A stretch of 62,750 nt of DNA from Acidimicrobiia bacterium (lineage in GTDB: Bacteria; Actinomycetota; Acidimicrobiia; Acidimicrobiales; Bin134): assembly GCA_009842675.1 (NCBI GenBank), contig VYEX01000041.1:1-62750 (forward strand), read 5' to 3'. Position 1 is the stretch's first letter. The number at the start of each line of letters is the position of its first letter. Position numbers and translations under genes: made by a program. The notes beneath the pieces are model-generated. The model was given only the letters and a program-made list of their open reading frames with translations, ran no database searches and was not told the origin of the DNA. Below, one piece after another: positions 1-8,304 of the stretch.

Positions 1-112
1 CCCGCTCCCACACCGACCAGTCCGCCGCCGGGCCAACCCCCTCCAGCGCCACCGAGTCCCCGGTCCACCCCCATGCGAATTGGTCGTCCGTTGTAACGAT
101 GCCGCGGTCCAC
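1..112 (-). CDS. Family 1 glycosyl hydrolase (beta-glucosidase-like), N-terminal fragment
   Basis: The minus strand is open from a GTG at 112 to the left edge (37 codons). The visible peptide contains FAWGWTGDSVALEGV then ADWSVWER, which resembles the opening of GH1 enzymes, where a strand FxWGxxxxxxQxEG is followed by a DWxxWE segment. GH1 enzymes hydrolyse beta-glycosides with two catalytic glutamates; both would lie outside the window, so activity cannot be judged. The start is divergent from the VWA gene with only 23 bp between start codons, so promoters must overlap the coding ends or one start is placed too far upstream. No strong ribosome binding site is seen before the GTG. The assignment rests on one short motif. 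Confidence 0.45.
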   Translation of the reverse strand, partial: MDRGIVTTDDQFAWGWTGDSVALEGVGPAADWSVWER

Positions 113-135
113 TTCGTTCAGAGTAGGTTGACGGG

Positions 136-2235
136 ATGCTTCGGAGATGGCGAAGGGCTCGTCGTCGCTCAGCCCACCGAGTGGCCTACTCCCGCTGGGA
201 CGGCACCCAGACCGGATTCGATTTCTCCACCTCCGACCTGTTTGCCCAGATGAACGACGATCTCCTTTACCACGGGGACGTGAACGCCGCCCTGCGGCGG
301 CTCCTCCAGCAGGGCTTCGAGGCCGATGGTCAGCAGGTGCAGGGCCTTCGGGAAATGATGGAGCAGCTCCGCCGTCGGCGCCAGGAGCGACTGGAGCAGC
401 ACGATCTCGGCGGGGTCTACGACGATATCGCCCAGGAGCTGCGCGACGTGGTCGACATGGAGCGCGACGCCCTGGACGATCTGGCCTCCTCGGCGGCCGA
501 GTCGGGCGATGAACGCCGGGCGGCCATTACCACCGAGACGGTGGCCGAGCGCCGGTTCCAACTCGACATGCTGCCCCCCGACTTGGCCGGTCAGATCAAG
601 GAGCTGGAGAACTACCAGTTCACCTCGTCGGAGGCCCAGCAGCGGTTTGACGAACTGGTGGAGCAGCTCCGCCAGCAGCTCATGCAGAACTACGTCAACC
701 AGATGACCGACGGCATGAACAACCTCTCGCCTGAGGACTTGGCCCGAGCCAAGGACATGATGGCCGAGCTGAACAGCCTGCTGGAGAAGCGCCAGATGGC
801 CGATGACCAGCTTCCCGCCGACGTCACCGATCCCACCGAGCGCAACCGGATGCTGGACGAGCGCCTCCAATCCGACTTCGACAGCTTCATGGAGCGCTTT
901 GGCGACTTCTTCCCCGAGAACCCCCGCACGCTGACCGAGCTGCTGGAGGTGATGGCCCGGCGCATGGCGGCCATGTCGGCCATGATGGCGTCGATGACGC
1001 CCGAGCAGCGGGCGCAGCTCCAAGGCCTGGCCGAGCAGCTGCTTCAGGACATGGACCTGCGCTGGCAGGTGGATCAGCTGTCACAGAATCTCCAATCCAT
1101 GTTCCCCGATGCCGGCTGGGACCGCTCGTACGACTTCAGCGGGGCCGATCCGCTCGATTTCGCCTCCGCAGCCCAGATGATGCAGGAACTGGGCGACTTG
1201 GACCAGCTCGACAACCTCCTCAGAAGCGCCAACAACCCCGGAGCGCTAGCCGAGGTGGACATCGACCGGGCCCGGGAGCTGCTAGGCGACGAGGCGGCTC
1301 AAAGCCTCGAGCAAATGGCTGATCTGGCCAAGATGTTGGAAGAGGCCGGGCTGATCGAGAACCGGGAGGGGCGCCTGGAGCTAACCCCCCGGGCCATCCG
1401 CCGGATCGGCCAGAACGCTTTGTCGGACCTGTTCAAGAAGCTCCAGCAGGACCGAGTGGGCCAGCACACCATGGAGATGTTCGGCGGGGGCCACGAGCGG
1501 GAGTACCACACCAAGCCCTATGAGTTCGGCGACCCCTTCAACCTCGACATCGAGCGGACCATCCGCAACGCCATCCAGCGCACCGGGGGCGGCACCCCGG
1601 TGGAGCTGTCACCCGACGACTTCGAGGTTGAGCGCACCGAGAACATCGTGAGGTCGTCCACCGTGCTGATGCTCGACCTGTCGCTGTCGATGCCGATGAG
1701 GGACAACTTCCTTCCGGCCAAGAAGGTGGCCATGGCCCTTCACTCGCTCATCAGCTCGCAGTATCCCCGGGACTTCCTGGGCATTGTGGGCTTCAGCGAG
1801 GTCGCCCGGGAGGTCAAGCCCGAGCAGCTTCCCGAGGTGTCATGGGACTTTGTATACGGCACCAACATGCAGCACGGGTTCATGCTGGCCCGCCAGATGC
1901 TGGCCCGCCATAGCGGCACCAAACAGATCATCATGGTCACCGACGGGGAGCCCACCGCCCACGTGGACGATGACGGTCGGCCCTTCTTCTCCTACCCTCC
2001 GGCCCGGGCGACGGTGGACAAGACCCTGGAGCAAGTGATGCGGGCCACCCGGGAGGGAATTCGCATCAACACGTTTATGTTGGACGCCACCTCGTACCTC
2101 ACCAACTTCATCGAGCAGATCTCCAAGATGAACGGGGGACGGGCCTTCTTCACCACGCCGGAGACCCTGGGCGATTACGTGCTGGTGGATTTCGTGGAGC
2201 ACAAGCGCAAACTTCTGGGCGGCCGCCCCCTCTAA
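136..2235 (+). CDS. VWA-domain protein (CoxE/MoxR-partner-like)
   Basis: This is a 699-residue protein. The C-terminal third is a von Willebrand factor A domain with a MIDAS motif: D-L-S-L-S in the segment VLMLDLSLSMPMRD (about residues 511-524), and later IIMVTDGEPTAH. The N-terminal 450 residues are long, charged, helical and rich in Q, E, M and L. Proteins of this kind usually work with MoxR-type AAA+ ATPases as metal-dependent chaperone-like assemblies, but no MoxR gene is visible here; the left neighbour is divergent. The first 15 residues are very arginine-rich, and an alternative GTG start at 181 (VAYSRWDGTQTG) resembles the usual opening of the family, so the true start may be 181. 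No strong ribosome binding site precedes 136. Confidence 0.8.
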   Translation: MLRRWRRARRRSAHRVAYSRWDGTQTGFDFSTSDLFAQMNDDLLYHGDVNAALRRLLQQGFEADGQQVQGLREMMEQLRRRRQERLEQHDLGGVYDDIAQELRDVVDMERDALDDLASSAAESGDERRAAITTETVAERRFQLDMLPPDLAGQIKELENYQFTSSEAQQRFDELVEQLRQQLMQNYVNQMTDGMNNLSPEDLARAKDMMAELNSLLEKRQMADDQLPADVTDPTERNRMLDERLQSDFDSFMERFGDFFPENPRTLTELLEVMARRMAAMSAMMASMTPEQRAQLQGLAEQLLQDMDLRWQVDQLSQNLQSMFPDAGWDRSYDFSGADPLDFASAAQMMQELGDLDQLDNLLRSANNPGALAEVDIDRARELLGDEAAQSLEQMADLAKMLEEAGLIENREGRLELTPRAIRRIGQNALSDLFKKLQQDRVGQHTMEMFGGGHEREYHTKPYEFGDPFNLDIERTIRNAIQRTGGGTPVELSPDDFEVERTENIVRSSTVLMLDLSLSMPMRDNFLPAKKVAMALHSLISSQYPRDFLGIVGFSEVAREVKPEQLPEVSWDFVYGTNMQHGFMLARQMLARHSGTKQIIMVTDGEPTAHVDDDGRPFFSYPPARATVDKTLEQVMRATREGIRINTFMLDATSYLTNFIEQISKMNGGRAFFTTPETLGDYVLVDFVEHKRKLLGGRPL

Positions 2236-2425
2236 GGGTGTCGCACTAGGGCGGCCTGGGAATTTATTGGCGGATTGAGAAATTTCCTCTTGCGTTTGGC
2301 GCAATTCCGTGTCAAGGTTACGTTATTGAAATTACAAGCACGTTGTTTCCCATCCCCCGGCTGACCAGGCCGAAGGCGGGAGGCGGCGCGCAGGGGGCGA
2401 CACACTGCATGTCTAGGAGGGCTCA

Positions 2426-2743
2426 ATGAGACTGGTAGAGACGACAGCGAAGCCGTCGCAGACAGGCGAGGATGGCCGGGCGTGGCAAGCGCTGGCCAAC
2501 TGCCTGGGGGTGGACCCCGACTTGTTCTTCCCCGAGCGGGGGGCATCCACCCGTGAGGCCAAGGAGGTCTGCCGGGCCTGCGTGGTGCGTGAGGAGTGCT
2601 TGGAATACGCCATAGTGAACGGCGAGAAGTTCGGCATCTGGGGCGGCATGAGCGAGCGGGAGCGGCGCCGGGTCCGCCGGGCCCGAGGGCTCACCCGAGT
2701 TCGCGAACCGCTGAAAGCGGTAGCCGACACCTCTGGCGCCTGA
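2426..2743 (+). CDS. WhiB-family iron-sulphur transcription factor
   Basis: This 105-residue protein carries the WhiB signature. One cysteine lies in ANCLG, a CxxC pair with a further cysteine lies in VCRACVVREEC, and these four ligate a [4Fe-4S] cluster. They are followed by the G-I-W-G-G turn and a basic tail (SERERRRVRRARG) that contacts DNA or sigma factor. WhiB proteins regulate division, redox response or secondary metabolism in actinobacteria. The start is well supported: AGGAGG at 2415-2420 lies five bases before the ATG. About 190 bp of non-coding DNA precede the gene and presumably hold its promoter. The order of the motifs and the long basic tail are closest to the WhiB1/WhiB2 type, but the subtype is not certain. 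Confidence 0.93.
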   Translation: MRLVETTAKPSQTGEDGRAWQALANCLGVDPDLFFPERGASTREAKEVCRACVVREECLEYAIVNGEKFGIWGGMSERERRRVRRARGLTRVREPLKAVADTSGA

Positions 2744-2793
2744 GCGTCATCCCCTGTGACGCGGACAGGACAGTTACGGGGTAGCCTGAGTCC

Positions 2794-2997
2794 ATGAATC
2801 TCGGGGCAACGGAGTTGATCATCGTCTTGATCATCCTGCTGGTGCTGTTCGGTGGGGCCAAGCTCCCCAAACTGGCCCGCTCGCTAGGTCAGGCCCAGAA
2901 AGAGTTCAAGCAGGGCGTCACCGATAGCAGCAAGGGTGACGACAAGCCAGAAGAGCAGTCTTCCGGCGATACCGGCGAGCAGCCCAAAAACTCTTAG
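2794..2997 (+). CDS. tatA: Twin-arginine translocase subunit TatA/TatE
   Basis: This 67-residue protein has one N-terminal membrane helix (about residues 5-21, ELIIVLIILLVLFGG), the FGxxKLP hinge (FGGAKLPKLARSLG), an amphipathic helix and a short acidic, polar tail. This is the standard TatA architecture: the subunit oligomerises at the membrane to make the passage for folded Tat substrates. It stands alone; tatB and tatC are not in the window. It lies 50 bp after whiB and 12 bp before the TIM-barrel gene on the same strand, so it may be co-transcribed. The length is typical. Confidence 0.92.
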   Translation: MNLGATELIIVLIILLVLFGGAKLPKLARSLGQAQKEFKQGVTDSSKGDDKPEEQSSGDTGEQPKNS

Positions 2998-3009
2998 ACT
3001 CCTCCTTTC

Positions 3010-3852
3010 ATGAACACAGCCTCTTCGTCCGAAGAGCTCGTGATGTCGCTGGGCACACTGTGCGTCAACCCCTTCGAGTTGTCGTTCGACGAGCTTGATT
3101 CCTCTCTTCAGGCCACCGCTGCCGCCGGCTACTCCGGAATCAGTGTGTGGCCCTTCGTCTTGGGAACGGCCGGTGTTGATGTCGCGTGGCTGGTCGATCG
3201 CCTCCAAGAACTCGGATTGAACCATCCGGTGGCTGAAGCGGCCTTCGGCTGGCTGAATTCCGACCGCGACGCCGCCGCAGGGGAGGTGGCCTATCTGAGC
3301 GAGTACGCCAGTGCGGTGGGCAGCCGGGAACTGGTGGCCGTCACCATGGAGCCCTCGCTGCCGCCCATGGACGACGTGGTGGCCCGCTTTAGAACGCTGT
3401 GCCAGGGTGCGGCTGAAGCCGGCTTGCAGGTGAGCGTGGAGTTCTTGCCCTGGACCGGGATACCCGATCTGGCTACGGCCTGGGAGATCTTGCAGCGGGC
3501 CGACTGCGACAACAGCGGCATCATGGTCGACACATGGCACTGGTACCGCCAGCCCGGCGGCCCCAACACCGATCTGCTGCGCCAAATTCCCGCCGAGAAG
3601 CTGCGGGTGGTTCAGCTCTGCGATGCCACCGCCGAGCTCCCCAACGACATGGACATCGCCACCGAGACCATGACCGCTCGCCTGCTCCCCGGCGAGGGCG
3701 CAGTTGATTTTGCCGAAGTCCTCGGCATCATCACCGGCTCTGGTGCCACTCCCATTTGGTTCCCTGAGGTCTTTAGCGCTCCGCTGGCCGCGGCCGGTCC
3801 CCAGACCATGGCCCCCCAAGTGCTGAACGCTTCCCGATCAGTAATGCCATAG
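3010..3852 (+). CDS. Sugar phosphate isomerase/epimerase-like TIM-barrel protein
   Basis: This 280-residue protein is of the xylose-isomerase-like TIM-barrel superfamily (AP-endonuclease 2 fold). The segments supporting this are an early SLGTLCVNPFELSFDE strand-helix, VSVEFLPWTGIPDL with a conserved metal-binding glutamate, GIMVDTWHWYRQPG with the aspartate and histidine typical of the metal site, and a closing PIWFPEVF with the last glutamate. The family isomerises or epimerises sugars, inositols or hydroxypyruvate; the substrate here cannot be deduced. The ATG at 3010 lies 12 bp after tatA. A second ATG at 3043 (MSLGTLCVNP) begins nearer the first barrel strand and is an alternative start. 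The gene converges on the second whiB. Confidence 0.78.
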   Translation: MNTASSSEELVMSLGTLCVNPFELSFDELDSSLQATAAAGYSGISVWPFVLGTAGVDVAWLVDRLQELGLNHPVAEAAFGWLNSDRDAAAGEVAYLSEYASAVGSRELVAVTMEPSLPPMDDVVARFRTLCQGAAEAGLQVSVEFLPWTGIPDLATAWEILQRADCDNSGIMVDTWHWYRQPGGPNTDLLRQIPAEKLRVVQLCDATAELPNDMDIATETMTARLLPGEGAVDFAEVLGIITGSGATPIWFPEVFSAPLAAAGPQTMAPQVLNASRSVMP

Positions 3853-3870
3853 AGCCCGATTGGGCCAACC

Positions 3871-4095
3871 TCACGCCGCGGCTTGGCGAAGCAACCGGCG
3901 GCGTTGTCGCTCGGAGCGGCCGCCCCACACTCCGTGTTTGATCCGGTTGCACAGGGCGTAGGCCAGGCAGGCCTCCTGGACCAAGCACTCCTGGCAGATT
4001 TTCTTGGCTTTTTCCACCCCGAGCCCATCGCTCGGGAAGAAGACGTCGGGCGACTCATCGACACACCTGCCGTAAGCCATCCAGCTCTCGCTCAT
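3871..4095 (-). CDS. Second WhiB-family transcription factor
   Basis: This is a small WhiB protein of 74 residues from the preferred ATG at 4095, which has GGAGGT four bases upstream; a longer in-frame ATG at 4125 lacks such a site. Four cluster cysteines are visible (GRC, ICQECLVQEAC), then G-V-W-G-G and a basic tail SERQRRRLLRQ. The spacing in VFFPSDGLGVEKAKKICQEC matches WhiB proteins closely. It is convergent with the isomerase gene (18 bp between stops) and divergent from the gene for the acidic 97-residue protein. Having two WhiB genes within 1.5 kb is notable; they are clearly different paralogues, not a recent duplication. Confidence 0.92.
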   Translation of the reverse strand: MSESWMAYGRCVDESPDVFFPSDGLGVEKAKKICQECLVQEACLAYALCNRIKHGVWGGRSERQRRRLLRQAAA

Positions 4096-4317
4096 GGGAC
4101 CTCCATCGGTTACATGCCCCCGCATGTATGACGCCCCACCGCAGCCAAAAGTTCCCTCCGAAGAGGAATTTCAAGAGCTATCGGCCGTCCAGTGGTCATC
4201 ATAGCGGTGGATTTGATTCCGGGGGAGTCGCCTAGGCGCGGCTGCAAAGAGCGCATTCGGGATGTAGCGGGGCGGCGGCTAGACTGGTACGGCCCCATTT
4301 CCCACAGGAGCAACAAA

Positions 4318-4611
4318 ATGACTGACACCATGGATGCCCTGCCCGAGCCGCCAGCAGGGAACGTCAAGGTGGTTTACATGGGACCAGTAGCGCCCCACTG
4401 GGACTTCATGTCCGACTTCGGCGATTCCGGCCACATCGAGCAGTTCAAGGCCCGGGCCGAAGCTCGCCTGCTGCTGCTTCCCCCCCACGATCCGCAGTTC
4501 CGCCGGAACCGGGAGCGGATCAACCGGGATGCCGAGCGGGAGAACCTGCTCATTGAGTGGGACTTGGGATACGACGAAGAGGAAGAGGAGAGCGAAGCGG
4601 ACGAGGGGTAG
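4318..4611 (+). CDS. Small acidic hypothetical protein upstream of ppk1
   Basis: This is an unrecognised 97-residue protein. The start at 4318 is chosen because AGGAG lies seven bases upstream; the reading frame extends further back without support. It begins with a proline-rich stretch (DALPEPPAGNVKVVYMGPVA), has a middle HWDFMSDFG segment, a basic patch (FRRNRERINRDAERE) and a strongly acidic C-terminus (YDEEEEESEADEG). There is no membrane segment or signal peptide. It lies 18 bp before ppk1 on the same strand, so the two are probably one transcript. A role tied to polyphosphate is only an inference from that position. Confidence 0.7.
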   Translation: MTDTMDALPEPPAGNVKVVYMGPVAPHWDFMSDFGDSGHIEQFKARAEARLLLLPPHDPQFRRNRERINRDAERENLLIEWDLGYDEEEEESEADEG

Positions 4612-4629
4612 ACCCGTGAGCAGAGGGAC

Positions 4630-6696
4630 ATGATTGCGGAATCCATCGACATCGAGGCTGAGTCTGGTCGATTCATCAACCGCGAGCTGTCCTGGCTGGA
4701 ATTCAACAGTCGCGTTCTAGCCCAAGCAGAGGATCCCTCGGTGCCCCTGTTGGAGCGGGTCAAGTTTTGCGGAATCTGGAGCTCCAACCTCGATGAGTTC
4801 TTCCAGGTTCGGGTGGCCGGCCTTAAAGACCAGCTGGCCGGCCAGTTCACCGGCACCACGCCCGACGGGCGCACCGCGGCCCAGCAGCTCCACGAGATCC
4901 GCATCGAAGTGGACCACCAGATGGACCGGGCCGCCCGCTGCCTGAGCGGACTGACCGTCGAGTTGGCCGACGCCGGCATTGAGATTCTGAATTGGGACGA
5001 CTTGGGCGACGAGGATCGCAAGTTCCTTTCCGGCGAGTTCGACGACCGCATCTATCCGGTTCTGACCCCATTGGCGGTGGACCTCGGCCATCCGTTCCCC
5101 TATATCTCCAACCTGTCGTTGAGCTTGGGCGTGCTGATGATCGACCCGGCCGACGGCCACCAGCGGTTTGCCCGCCTCAAGGTCCCGGCCACTTTCGGAC
5201 GCTTTATCCAGCTCCCCGACGAGCATCGGTTCGTGCCCGTCGAACAAGTGGTGGCCGCCCACCTCCCAACGCTCTTCCCAGGAATGGAGATCACCGAGAC
5301 GGTGGCCTTCCGGGTGACCCGCAACGCCGACCTGGCCGTTGACGAGGGCGAGGCCCAAGACCTGCTGGCCGCGGTGGAGGTCGAACTTTGCCGCCGCCGT
5401 TTCCGCAGCGTGGTCCGCCTGGAGGTGGAGCACCTGGTGTCGTCGGAGATCCGCAACCTGCTCATCGAAGAGCTCGGCATCGAGCGCGCTGACGTGTACG
5501 AGGTGGACACCCTGTTGGAGCTGTCCAGTCTGTGGGACCTGTTCGCCGTGGACCGGCCCGATCTCAAGAACCCGTCGTGGCAGCCGGTCAATCCCCTGCC
5601 TTCCAAGGCCCCGGGGGACCAGCCGATCGACCTGTTCGCCCGCATCCGCGAAGGCGACATTTTGGTCCATCACCCATACGACTCCTTCACCGCCACCGTG
5701 CAGGAGTTCATCTGGCAGGCGGCCAACGATCCCAAGGTGCTGGCCATCAAGCTCACCTTGTACCGGACCTCGGGCGACAGCCCGATCGTGCGATCGCTCA
5801 TTCGAGCAGCCGAGAGCGGCAAGCAGGTGGCGGTGGTGGTGGAGCTCAAGGCTCGCTTCGACGAGGAGGCCAATATCGAGTGGGCCCGCCGATTGGAGCA
5901 GGCTGGCGTGCACGTGGCTTACGGGCTGGTGGGTCTCAAGGTCCACGCCAAGACCTGCCTAGTGGTTCGAGAGGAGGCCGACGGCGTGCGCCGCTACTGC
6001 CACATCGGCACCGGGAACTACAACTCCATCACCGCCCGGGTGTACACCGACTTGGGGCTGTTCACCGCCGATCCCGAAGTCGGGGTCGATCTGACTCAGC
6101 TGTTCAACTCGCTCACCGGCTACGGCCGCGACATCCAATTCCGCCGCCTGGTGCCCGCGCCCCAGGGCCTGCGCCCGACGGTGACGGAGCTGATCCGCAA
6201 CGAGGCGGACCGTGGCTCCGAGGGCCGGATCATCATAAAGATGAACAGCCTGGCCGATGCCGAGATGGTCGAAGCCCTGTACGAGGCCTCCCAGGCCGGG
6301 GTGGAAATCGATCTCATCGTGCGGGCCATCTGCTGTCTGCGCCCCGGGGTGCCCGGAATGTCCGACACCATCAGGGTCCGCTCCCTCATCGGGCGCTACT
6401 TGGAGCACAGCCGCATCTACTACTTCGGCAACGGCGAGGACATCGGCGCCCCGGCCTACTACCTCGGGTCGGCCGACCTCATGCCCCGGAACCTCAACCG
6501 CCGAATCGAGGCTCTGGTGGCGGTGGTCAACCCGGACCTGCGCCGCCGGCTCGACCAGGTGCTGGAGTTCAATCTCAGAGACGATGAATTGGCCTGGGAT
6601 CTGAAGGCCGACGGCAGTTGGGAGCGAGTTCCCACCAGCGCTGGATTCGAGGCCCACACCGCTTTCGAGCGCCTAGTGGCCGGCCCCGTGGCCTAA
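4630..6696 (+). CDS. ppk1: Polyphosphate kinase 1
   Basis: This 688-residue protein matches the normal PPK1 length. It makes long-chain polyphosphate from ATP, reversibly. The N-terminal domain opens with RFINRELSWLEFNSRVL and WSSNLDEFFQVRVAG, both family hallmarks. The two PLD-like catalytic histidines are present: H439 in VHAKTCLVVR (the equivalent of the phosphorylated His435 of E. coli) and H593 in YLEHSRIYYF (equivalent of His592). CHIGTGNYNS follows the first. The gene sits 700 bp before the pst-phoU-senX3-regX3 operon and fits a phosphate storage role; RegX3-type control of ppk1 is known in mycobacteria, but no PHO box was seen directly upstream here. Confidence 0.96.
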   Translation: MIAESIDIEAESGRFINRELSWLEFNSRVLAQAEDPSVPLLERVKFCGIWSSNLDEFFQVRVAGLKDQLAGQFTGTTPDGRTAAQQLHEIRIEVDHQMDRAARCLSGLTVELADAGIEILNWDDLGDEDRKFLSGEFDDRIYPVLTPLAVDLGHPFPYISNLSLSLGVLMIDPADGHQRFARLKVPATFGRFIQLPDEHRFVPVEQVVAAHLPTLFPGMEITETVAFRVTRNADLAVDEGEAQDLLAAVEVELCRRRFRSVVRLEVEHLVSSEIRNLLIEELGIERADVYEVDTLLELSSLWDLFAVDRPDLKNPSWQPVNPLPSKAPGDQPIDLFARIREGDILVHHPYDSFTATVQEFIWQAANDPKVLAIKLTLYRTSGDSPIVRSLIRAAESGKQVAVVVELKARFDEEANIEWARRLEQAGVHVAYGLVGLKVHAKTCLVVREEADGVRRYCHIGTGNYNSITARVYTDLGLFTADPEVGVDLTQLFNSLTGYGRDIQFRRLVPAPQGLRPTVTELIRNEADRGSEGRIIIKMNSLADAEMVEALYEASQAGVEIDLIVRAICCLRPGVPGMSDTIRVRSLIGRYLEHSRIYYFGNGEDIGAPAYYLGSADLMPRNLNRRIEALVAVVNPDLRRRLDQVLEFNLRDDELAWDLKADGSWERVPTSAGFEAHTAFERLVAGPVA

Positions 6697-6763
6697 CACA
6701 TTGTTTCATTAGACCCTGGGGTATCCGCATTTTCGGCAGATTCACGCCCTACCGTTATATTTC

Positions 6764-7192
6764 GTGCGTTTCGGAACGGTAGCGGTCATCCTCGGCGGCG
6801 GCGGCCTAGTCACCCGCCACAACGAGGGGGAGTTGGAAGTTCTGATGGTCCATCGTCCCAAGCACCTCGACTGGTCACTGCCCGCGGGCAAGCTTGATCC
6901 GGGTGAGACCCTGGCCGAGTGCGCGCTGCGCGAGGTTCACGAGGAAACCGGCTATGTCTGTGAGTTGGGCAGAGAGCTGGGCATGGTGGAATACACCAAT
7001 CGCCGAGGCCGGACCCGCCAGGTGCACTACTGGGAAATGGACGCGATTTCCGGAAGCTTCACCCCCAATCCCGAGGTGGACGCCATCGACTGGGTGCCAG
7101 TGGTGGAGTCGTTGAACTACTTCACCAACGAGCGCGACCTCAAGATGGTGAGCGCGTTCTTGGTCATGGTGGGCGACAGCGTTTTGGCCTGA
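6764..7192 (+). CDS. Nudix hydrolase (MutT-like)
   Basis: This 142-residue protein contains a complete Nudix box: GKLDPGE, seven residues, then REVHEETGY, with the metal-binding glutamates intact. Nudix enzymes hydrolyse nucleoside diphosphates linked to another moiety; the N-terminal VAVILGGGGLV and HRPKHLDWSLPAGK resemble the nucleotide-cleaning domain of mycobacterial MutT1. That protein has a C-terminal histidine phosphatase domain which is absent here. The start is GTG at 6764 with no ribosome binding site; an AT-rich TTATATT just upstream suggests a very short leader. The position between ppk1 and the Pho operon may be coincidental. The substrate is not determinable. Confidence 0.88.
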   Translation: MRFGTVAVILGGGGLVTRHNEGELEVLMVHRPKHLDWSLPAGKLDPGETLAECALREVHEETGYVCELGRELGMVEYTNRRGRTRQVHYWEMDAISGSFTPNPEVDAIDWVPVVESLNYFTNERDLKMVSAFLVMVGDSVLA

Positions 7193-7220
7193 TCGCGGCC
7201 TCTCCAAAGATTCCTAACTT

Positions 7221-7242
7221 GTTCACCTTCCGTTCAGACAGG
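7221..7242 (+). promoter_or_regulatory. PHO box (PhoP/RegX3 direct-repeat operator) before pstS
   Basis: Two adjacent 11-base units, GTTCACCTTCC at 7221-7231 and GTTCAGACAGG at 7232-7242, form a direct repeat like the GTTCACC-type units bound by PhoP/RegX3 in Streptomyces and mycobacteria. The repeat ends 45 bp before the pstS GTG. The operon it precedes encodes its own SenX3-RegX3-type pair, so autoregulation under phosphate limitation is the natural reading. A possible -10 element TACTGT lies at 7270-7275. Confidence 0.75.
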
Positions 7243-7287
7243 CGCGACTAGCTGGCAATCCGACTGGCCTACTGTCCTGGCCACTCA

Positions 7288-8304
7288 GTGGTGGGTTTCA
7301 AGGGAGAATGGTTGCGGCGTCTGAGATTCGTCATGCCAATCATCGGAATGGTGGCGGTGTTAGCTCTGGTATCCGGGGCGTGTAGTCGCGGCAGTGGCCG
7401 AGGTGTAGGCAGCGGCATCACCGGGCGGGTGACGATCTCGGGCTCTTCGACGGTGGAGCCGATTTCGGTACGGGTGGCAGAGTTGTTCGAGGATGTGGAG
7501 TCCGGAGTGGCAGTCACGGTCGACGGCCCGGGCACCGGAGACGGATTCAAGCTGTTCTGCGCCGGGGAAACCGATATTTCCGATGCTTCTCGTCCGATCA
7601 AGGACAAGGAAATCGGCGAGTGCGCGGAGGCGGGCATCGAATTTGTCGAGCTGCGGGTAGCCATTGACGGCATCGCGGTCATGACCAACGAGAACAACCC
7701 TGTGGATTGCGTGAGCTTTGCCGACATCTATGCGCTGGTGGGCCCCGAGTCCACCGGATTCAAGAGATGGACAGATGCGCAGGCTCTGGCCTCGGAGTTG
7801 GGGTCGTCTTCCACGCTGCCCGACGGATCGCTGGACATCTATGGTCCTGGTGAGGAGTCGGGCACATTCGACAGCTTCGTTGAGATCGTGCTGGAGCACA
7901 CTGCCGAAGAGCGGGGCCAAGACGCCACCACCCGTCCCGACTACAACGCCAATGCCGATGACAATGTGATCATTCAAGGGCTGCAATCCAGCGACAGCAG
8001 TCTCGGCTGGGTCGGGTATGCCTTTACCGCCAACGTTCAAGGCGTGAAATTGCTAGAAGTCGACGGTGGCGATGGTTGCAAGGCCGCCAGCCCAGGTGCG
8101 ATCGCCACGGGGGAATATCCGGTGGCCCGGTCGCTCTACATATACGTGAACAAGGCCAAGGCTGAAGCCAGTCCAGCGGTGACCTCCTTTGTGGACTTCT
8201 ACCTGAGCGATGGGGGCTTGGGCGCCGCGGTCAGCGATGTGAAGTACGTGAACCTCACTGAAGAAGACAGGATGGCATCTCGAGCTGAATGGTCAGCCCG
8301 ATGA
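7288..8304 (+). CDS. pstS: Phosphate ABC transporter substrate-binding lipoprotein
   Basis: This is a 338-residue lipoprotein with a signal peptide and lipobox ending LVSGAC (about residues 28-33), followed by a Gly/Ser linker. The mature part has ISGSSTVEPIS, the phosphate-binding loop of the PstS family, and later GPGEESGTFDSF, the second phosphate-contacting loop. It captures phosphate outside the membrane for PstCAB. GTG at 7288 is followed at once by a second GTG; either may start translation. The stop overlaps an ATG for pstC (ATGA at 8301). It is the first gene of the seven-gene Pho operon. Confidence 0.95.
   Translation: MVGFKGEWLRRLRFVMPIIGMVAVLALVSGACSRGSGRGVGSGITGRVTISGSSTVEPISVRVAELFEDVESGVAVTVDGPGTGDGFKLFCAGETDISDASRPIKDKEIGECAEAGIEFVELRVAIDGIAVMTNENNPVDCVSFADIYALVGPESTGFKRWTDAQALASELGSSSTLPDGSLDIYGPGEESGTFDSFVEIVLEHTAEERGQDATTRPDYNANADDNVIIQGLQSSDSSLGWVGYAFTANVQGVKLLEVDGGDGCKAASPGAIATGEYPVARSLYIYVNKAKAEASPAVTSFVDFYLSDGGLGAAVSDVKYVNLTEEDRMASRAEWSAR

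Noticed and set aside
1..96. Proline-rich plus-strand frame ending in TAA at 94-96, possible end of an upstream gene
   Set aside because: The opposite strand gives a recognisable GH1 opening in the same interval; the proline run is what GC-rich antisense sequence yields.
4717..5946. Long minus-strand frame opposite ppk1 (about 409 codons)
   Set aside because: It is His/Leu/Gly-rich shadow sequence in antisense to a well supported gene; it has no family features or ribosome binding site.
6751..6764. TTATATT before the Nudix GTG as a leaderless promoter
   Set aside because: The distance to the start codon is too short for a standard -10 element with the transcript beginning at the GTG; not listed as a promoter.
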